64,000 nt of DNA, from the NCBI GenBank assembly GCA_964244585.1, contig CAXTJM010000013.1, forward strand, positions 44,792 to 108,791. Direction: 5' to 3'. This stretch comes from LMUY01 sp964244585. GTDB lineage: Bacteria; Pseudomonadota; Alphaproteobacteria; Acetobacterales; Acetobacteraceae. The notes beneath the pieces were generated by a model that was not told where the DNA came from, searched no databases, and saw nothing but the letters and a program-made list of their open reading frames with translations. Each line of letters starts with the position of its first letter. Position 1 is the first letter of the stretch. The position numbers and the translations under genes are program-made. Below are positions 59,871 through 64,000 of the stretch, one piece after another.

Positions 59871-61466
59871 GTGACGGGGCCGTCCAGGCTGCCGGCCCGG
59901 TTCGCCCCGGGCGAGCGCACGCTGCCCGCGATGCTGGCCCGGCAGGCCGACCGCCATGGCGACCGGCCGCTGTTCAAGACCCGGTCCGCCGCCTGGACGG
60001 TGGCGGAGTGCCGCGATATCGCCGCACGCGCCGCCGGGTCGCTGAGCCAGGCTGGGATCGTGGCCGGCGACCGCGTCGCCATCATGTGCGGCAACCGGCC
60101 CGAGTTCATGCAGCTCTATCTCGGCTGTGCCTGGCTGGGCGCCATCGCCGTGCCGCTCAACGTCGCCGCCAAGGGCACCCAGCTGAGCCACATGCTGGCG
60201 AATTCCGGCGCCCGGCTGCTCGTGATCGAGGCAGCGCTGGCCCCCTGCCTGGCGACGGTGGCGCTGGACCGGCTGCCCCTGGAACGCGTCTGGCTGATCG
60301 ACCCAGCGGAGCTGGCGCTGGCCTGCCCCACAGACCCCTTGCCGCCCCTGGGCGCGCCCGTGCCACCCGGTCCGGTGCGGCCCGGCGACACGGTGGCGAT
60401 CCTCTACACCTCCGGCACTACCGGGCCGGCCAAGGGCGTCTGCTGCCCGCATGCGCAGTATTTCTGGTGGGCCGCCAATTCCGGTGAAATCCTGGGCATC
60501 GAGGCCGGGGACGTGCTGGTCACGCCCTTGCCGCTATTCCACACCAACGCGCTCAACGCCTTCTACCAGGCGTTGCTGCACGGCGCGCAGCTGGTCGCCG
60601 AGCCGCGGTTTTCCGCCAGCGGCTTCTGGACCGCGCTGGCCGAGCATGCGGCGACCGTCACCTACGTGCTGGGCGCGATGGTGCCGATCCTGATGTCGAA
60701 GCCCGCCTCGCCGCAGGACCGCGCCCACACCGTGCGGGTGGCGCTGGCGCCGGGCGTGCCGGGCCATCTGCAGCAGCCGTTCACCGAGCGGTTCGGCATC
60801 GCGCTGGTGGACGGCTTCGGCTCCACCGAGACCAACAACGTCATCGGCATCGGCATGGACCGGCAGAAGCCCGGCTGGATGGGGCCGGTGCATCGCGGGT
60901 TCCAGGCCCGCATCGTGGACGGCGAGGACAACGAGCTGCCGGACGGCGAGGCGGGCGAGCTGATCCTGCGGGCGGACGACCCGTACGCCTTCGCCACCGG
61001 CTACCACGGCATGCCGGACAAGACGGTCGAGGCGTGGCGCAACCTGTGGTTCCACACCGGCGACCGGGCGATCCGGGGTGCCGATGGCTACTTCAAGTTC
61101 GTCGACCGCCTGAAGGACGCGATCCGGCGGCGGGGGGAGAACATCTCCTCCTTCGAGGTCGAGCAGGTGCTGCTGAGCCACCCGGCCATCGCCACCGCCG
61201 CGGCCTTCCCGGTGAACTCGGAGCTGGCGGAGGACGAGGTGATGGTCGCCCTGGTGCTGCGGGAGGGCAGCGCATTGACGCCGGTGGAGCTGATGGAGTT
61301 CTGCCAAGCCCGCATGGCGTATTTCGCGGTGCCCCGCTACGTCGATGTCGTGGCGGAGCTGCCGGCCACGGAAAACGGCAAGATCCAGAAATACAAGCTG
61401 CGCGAGCGCGGCGTCACCGCAGCCACGTGGGACCGCGAGGCCGCCGGCTACCGCCTGGTGCGCTGA
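59871..61466 (+). CDS. acyl-CoA synthetase, CaiC-like
   Basis: This 531-residue AMP-forming ligase has 'ILYTSGTTGPAKGVCCPH', 'VDGFGSTETNNVIGIGMD', 'LWFHTGDRAIRGADGYFKFV', the hinge 'DRLKDAIRRRGENISSFEVE' and the C-terminal catalytic Lys in 'ATENGKIQKYKLRE'. The RRGENISS hinge form is that of crotonobetaine/carnitine-CoA ligase relatives. It starts at GTG 59871. It is followed after 1 bp by a thiolase-fold gene, then DUF35, so it supplies the CoA thioester acted on by that pair. Confidence 0.9.
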   Translation: MTGPSRLPARFAPGERTLPAMLARQADRHGDRPLFKTRSAAWTVAECRDIAARAAGSLSQAGIVAGDRVAIMCGNRPEFMQLYLGCAWLGAIAVPLNVAAKGTQLSHMLANSGARLLVIEAALAPCLATVALDRLPLERVWLIDPAELALACPTDPLPPLGAPVPPGPVRPGDTVAILYTSGTTGPAKGVCCPHAQYFWWAANSGEILGIEAGDVLVTPLPLFHTNALNAFYQALLHGAQLVAEPRFSASGFWTALAEHAATVTYVLGAMVPILMSKPASPQDRAHTVRVALAPGVPGHLQQPFTERFGIALVDGFGSTETNNVIGIGMDRQKPGWMGPVHRGFQARIVDGEDNELPDGEAGELILRADDPYAFATGYHGMPDKTVEAWRNLWFHTGDRAIRGADGYFKFVDRLKDAIRRRGENISSFEVEQVLLSHPAIATAAAFPVNSELAEDEVMVALVLREGSALTPVELMEFCQARMAYFAVPRYVDVVAELPATENGKIQKYKLRERGVTAATWDREAAGYRLVR

Positions 61467-61467
61467 C

Positions 61468-62619
61468 GTGGCGCGGGATTTCGCCGGCGTCGCGATCGTC
61501 GGGGCGGCGGAGGTGCCGTACCGCCGCAAGGCGTCCGGCCTGTCCACCTTGGGGCTGCTGAAGGCGGCGTTCCTCCAGGCGATCGGGGATGCCGGGGTGG
61601 CGCACGCGGCGGTGGACGGCATCGCGCTCGCGTCCTTCACGCTGAAGCCGGACCACGCGATCGACGTGGCGTGGCAATTGGGCCTGTCGCCGCGCTGGTG
61701 CATGGAGGACAGCCATGGCGGCGCCAGCGGCATCACCATGCTGCAGCACGCCGCGCGCGCCATCCAGGCCGGCGATGCCGAAACCATCGTCATCCTGGCC
61801 GCGGACCATTTCCAGGATCGCGACTTCAAGGATCTGGTGGAGAACTACAACGCGACCACGCGCGACCTGCTGGCGCCGCTCGGCTTCGGCGGTCCCAACG
61901 CGCCGTTCGCCATGGTGACGCAACGCCATGCCCGGCGGCACGGCCTGGTGCGGGCCGATTATGCCCGGGTGTGCATCGCCCAGCGCGACTGGGCGCGGCG
62001 CAACCCGCACGCGGTGTACCGGTCGGAGCTGACGCTGGCGGCGTATCTCGCCTCTCCCTTCATTGCCGACCCGCTGTGCCGCTATGACTGCGTGCCCGTG
62101 GTGTCCGGCGCCGACGCGCTGGTGCTGACCGCAGCCGGCGGCGCGTCCCGCTCGGTCGGCATCCGGGCGCTGGTGGCACGCCACAATCCCGACCACCAGG
62201 AGGGTGACGGCCTGCGCACCGGGCTGGCCACCGCGGCGCCTGCGCTGTGGCAGCAGGCAGGGGTGGGGCCGCAGGACATGGATTTGGTGCAAGTCTACGA
62301 CGACTACCCGGTGATGGTGCTGGCGCAACTGGCCGATCTCGGCTTCGTCCCGGATGGCGACCTGCGCCGCTTCATCCACGACCGGCTTGGCCTGCACGCG
62401 CTGCCGGTGAACACCTCCGGCGGCCAGCTCTCCGCCGGGCAGGCCGGGGCGGCGGCCGGGCTGCACGGCCTGGTGGAGGCGGTGCTCCAGCTTCGCGGCG
62501 CCGCCGGGGAGCGGCAGGTGCCCGGCGCCCGGCTGGCCGCGGTGTCCGGCTACGGCATGGTGGAATACCGCTACGGGATGTGCGCCAACGCCGTCGTGCT
62601 GGAGGTCGGCGGCGGATGA
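61468..62619 (+). CDS. thiolase-fold (SCP-x/Ltp-like) protein without nucleophilic Cys
   Basis: This 383-residue protein has the thiolase fold ('VAIVGAAEVPYRRKASGLS', 'LQHAARAIQAGDAETIVILA' and 'LPVNTSGGQLSAGQAGAAAG'). Where thiolases carry the nucleophilic Cys (Cys-Ala-Thr/Ser-Gly), this has Gly85-Ala-Ser-Gly in 'EDSHGGASGITM'. Such Cys-less members paired with a DUF35 protein include the steroid side-chain retro-aldolase Ltp2. Tyr residues in 'VQVYDDYPVMVL' and 'SGYGMVEYRYG' are candidate catalysts. The GTG start is 1 bp after the ligase stop; the DUF35 gene overlaps the end. A retro-aldol cleavage of a 3-hydroxyacyl-CoA is the likely role. Confidence 0.85.
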   Translation: MARDFAGVAIVGAAEVPYRRKASGLSTLGLLKAAFLQAIGDAGVAHAAVDGIALASFTLKPDHAIDVAWQLGLSPRWCMEDSHGGASGITMLQHAARAIQAGDAETIVILAADHFQDRDFKDLVENYNATTRDLLAPLGFGGPNAPFAMVTQRHARRHGLVRADYARVCIAQRDWARRNPHAVYRSELTLAAYLASPFIADPLCRYDCVPVVSGADALVLTAAGGASRSVGIRALVARHNPDHQEGDGLRTGLATAAPALWQQAGVGPQDMDLVQVYDDYPVMVLAQLADLGFVPDGDLRRFIHDRLGLHALPVNTSGGQLSAGQAGAAAGLHGLVEAVLQLRGAAGERQVPGARLAAVSGYGMVEYRYGMCANAVVLEVGGG

Positions 62620-62918
62620 GCGTGACCCTGTTCGCCTGCACCGCCTGCGGGCATGTCTGCTTCCCCGCGCGGCAACTCTGCCATCGCTGCGGCGGCGCCG
62701 CGTGGCGGCCCGTCAGCGTGGATCATGGGATCGCGGATGACGCGACCACGGTACTGTATCAGACGGGCGCGGCGGATGCCGGCCCGTGCCATTTGGCGTC
62801 GGTGCGGATGATGGATGCGGTGGTGCTGCTGGTCCGCATGGACCAGCCCGCTGCGCGAGGACAGACGGTCAAGCTTCACATGGATGGAACGGGCGCTATT
62901 TTGGGAACCGGCTGGTAA
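62616..62918 (+). CDS. DUF35/OB-fold Zn-ribbon partner protein
   Basis: This 100-residue protein starts with a zinc ribbon (CTAC and CHRC pairs in 'LFACTACGHVCFPARQLCHR') followed by a small OB-like fold ('CHLASVRMMDAVVLLVRMDQ'). DUF35 proteins dock to thiolase-fold enzymes and complete the CoA-substrate site. The ATG overlaps the thiolase-fold gene stop (ATGA). It ends the three-gene operon and the G+C-rich part of the window. Confidence 0.9.
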   Translation: MSVTLFACTACGHVCFPARQLCHRCGGAAWRPVSVDHGIADDATTVLYQTGAADAGPCHLASVRMMDAVVLLVRMDQPAARGQTVKLHMDGTGAILGTGW

Positions 62919-63104
62919 AAGGCGGCGTGTGCCCGACACAATGTGCCTCGGCGGATGATGGCGCATGGCCAAATTTCCGTTAACTAAATACCTACAAATA
63001 AGCTTGTCACATAATTATCCAAATATTGAAAATGGTAAAATATTCTCGACTAATATGAGTTAGATTAAAGTAGTAAGTGTAGTTAAGTAGCTTCAGATCA
63101 CGAT
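62919..63104. other. A+T-rich junction, no gene
   Basis: From about 62,970 the composition drops sharply to A+T-rich (for example AATAAGCTTGTCACATAATT). No gene, terminator or repeat end was recognised. It is probably the boundary of acquired DNA. Confidence 0.5.
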
Positions 63105-63713
63105 TCAGTTGGCTGACACCCTCTCGATTTCATACTCACTTCCTCTAATCGTATCGGACTGTGCTTTTACAACAAGATTCAATGACGGATCGTAGTAGAA
63201 ATAAACTGTGCCATTGTAGTAATTTAGGCCAATTCCCTTCTCTCGAAGAATGAATACAATAACGGTATGCTGTTTATCTTCCAGGTTGATTGTTGTCTGG
63301 CCAAGTTGTTGAAAATATCCCTCGTAAGCGTAAGGGAGCTTGCCACTTACAGACGTAGCAAACCTGATATAATGAGGGGGTTTGGCGGCAAATGCATCAG
63401 TAACTGCCGCATCAAATACGCCTTCTCCACTATCGAATGGTGTTGTTCGGATTTGGTACAGCAAGCGATTAACTTGTCCCTGCGACTGGACGATGCAAAT
63501 ATGAGGATTCTGGAGATCGCTGCCCTGCCAGACTTCTTCAATCCGTGCCGTTCGGGCCAAACGGATTGTCTTGGTTCCCGCTTGAGGGCATTCAAAGGTT
63601 GCTGGGTTTAGAGGGCCGACATTGGATATAGGCTTAACTTCTAACGCGCAGCCAGATAGCAGCAGAGTTAACAGAATTGTGGTTTGCCATCGCGAGAACA
63701 CCGGATTGCTCAT
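63105..63713 (-). CDS. hypothetical lipoprotein on low-G+C segment
   Basis: This 202-residue protein has a lipoprotein signal: hydrophobic TTILLTLLLSGC with the acylated Cys22 in the lipobox LLSGC. The mature part is beta-rich ('VYFYYDPSLNLVVKAQSD', 'TTINLEDKQHTVIVFILRE'). I do not recognise a family. Its codons are A/T-ending, unlike all other genes here, so it was probably acquired. It is flanked by A+T-rich DNA and the IS630-type fragment. The ATG at 63711-63713 fits the signal. Confidence 0.75.
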   Translation of the reverse strand: MSNPVFSRWQTTILLTLLLSGCALEVKPISNVGPLNPATFECPQAGTKTIRLARTARIEEVWQGSDLQNPHICIVQSQGQVNRLLYQIRTTPFDSGEGVFDAAVTDAFAAKPPHYIRFATSVSGKLPYAYEGYFQQLGQTTINLEDKQHTVIVFILREKGIGLNYYNGTVYFYYDPSLNLVVKAQSDTIRGSEYEIERVSAN

Positions 63714-63838
63714 AGCAGGTCGGGGGACGAAGTTGAAGCAGGGTTTGGTGCGGCGGTAATGGCTTTACCAGAGGGAGCAAGTTCCAACCCGTGAGCGACC
63801 CGACTACAGAAGAACAGCATCGAGTGATACCGGCCTGC
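63714..63838. other. spacer between lipoprotein and transposase end
   Basis: These 125 bp hold no gene. They should contain one end of the insertion element, but I could not fix a terminal repeat because the other end is outside the window. Confidence 0.4.
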
Positions 63839-64000
63839 CTAGAACCTGACTTGGTCGAGATACGTGTAGCTGGTGAGGGACGCCATTCGTGCTGGGCTGA
63901 TCTTGTTCCAGGCGATGCAAAGTGCGTCGACGATGGCGTCGTAGGTGTCGAGCAGCCTGTGGCTGAGATATCGCTCCCGCAGGAACAGCCAGACGCGTTC
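63839..64000 (-). mobile_element. IS630-family transposase, C-terminal 53 codons
   Basis: The minus-strand frame reads ERVWLFLRERYLSHRLLDTY then DAIVDALCIAWNKI and ends DQVRF with a TAG stop at 63839-63841. The segment 'ERVWLFLRERYLSHR' and 'DAIVDALCIAWN' is the characteristic end of IS630-type DDE transposases. The rest lies beyond the right edge, so completeness is unknown. Its presence beside low-G+C DNA supports mobility at this border. Confidence 0.85.

Noticed and set aside
1..64000. tRNA, rRNA, riboswitch or CRISPR array
   Set aside because: No cloverleaf, rRNA-like, conserved aptamer-like or regularly spaced repeat sequence was recognised on either strand by reading; a covariance-model search was not possible here.

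Overview
The window is strongly G+C-rich chromosomal DNA with alphaproteobacterial gene content: FCD-type GntR regulators, TRAP and Liv/Dpp uptake systems, molybdenum hydroxylase, and split trpB-trpA. I infer an acetic-acid-bacterium-like or related Rhodospirillales soil or water heterotroph, but no rRNA or other taxonomic marker is present, so this is only a guess. About 57 protein genes fill nearly all of the sequence. I saw no tRNA, rRNA, CRISPR or prophage genes. Only the last ~1 kb (from about 62,970) is A+T-rich; it holds an orphan lipoprotein and the end of an IS630-type transposase, and looks foreign.

Layout. (1) 1-9359: partial MaoC hydratase and GntR regulator, divergent from a periplasmic binding protein, two-domain extradiol dioxygenase, SnoaL-like protein and MHS-type transporter. 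Facing these is a three-subunit molybdenum hydroxylase (Mo subunit, 2Fe-2S subunit, triheme cytochrome c). (2) 9729-19313: LinD/PcpC-like glutathione transferase and MFS transporter. Then VOC protein, SnoaL-like protein and an AceE-type E1 enzyme, a LysR regulator, a FAD phenol-type monooxygenase and a fumarylacetoacetase-fold hydrolase. GATG-N9-CATC boxes lie before both plus-strand operons, so they probably form one LysR regulon for hydroxylation, ring cleavage, C-C hydrolysis and 2-oxo-acid decarboxylation. (3) 19669-24412: chemoreceptor, trpBA, CorA. (4) 24421-33888: two MarR regulators around a NicX-like 2,5-dihydroxypyridine dioxygenase, an acyl-CoA-dehydrogenase-fold flavoprotein, a CoA ligase, a NicD-like hydrolase and a two-subunit indolepyruvate:ferredoxin oxidoreductase. 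Both MarR genes are preceded by ATGA-N4-TCAT dyads. This is the best candidate for an undescribed pathway. (5) 34004-46168: second chemoreceptor; GntR-EthD-epimerase operon divergent from FAH-TRAP (P, Q, M) and a Liv-type ABC transporter with a LivM-LivG fusion. (6) 46176-50599: AlgJ/AlgI-like O-acetylation pair, then KDG kinase and KDPG aldolase. (7) 51542-53811: HxlR/AzoR quinone-response pair and a luciferase-like monooxygenase. (8) 53808-62918: Dpp-type ABC transporter with fused ATPases, EthD-like protein, and divergently a CoA ligase, a thiolase-fold protein lacking the nucleophilic Cys and its DUF35 partner.

Taken together this is an accessory catabolic super-region. Separate modules pair their own uptake system (NMT1-like binding protein, MHS, MFS, TRAP, Liv, Dpp), regulator (GntR, LysR, MarR, HxlR) and ring- or CoA-active enzymes, with chemoreceptors between them. 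Substrates cannot be read from the sequence; aromatic acids, (halo)phenols and N-heterocycles are the reasonable candidates.
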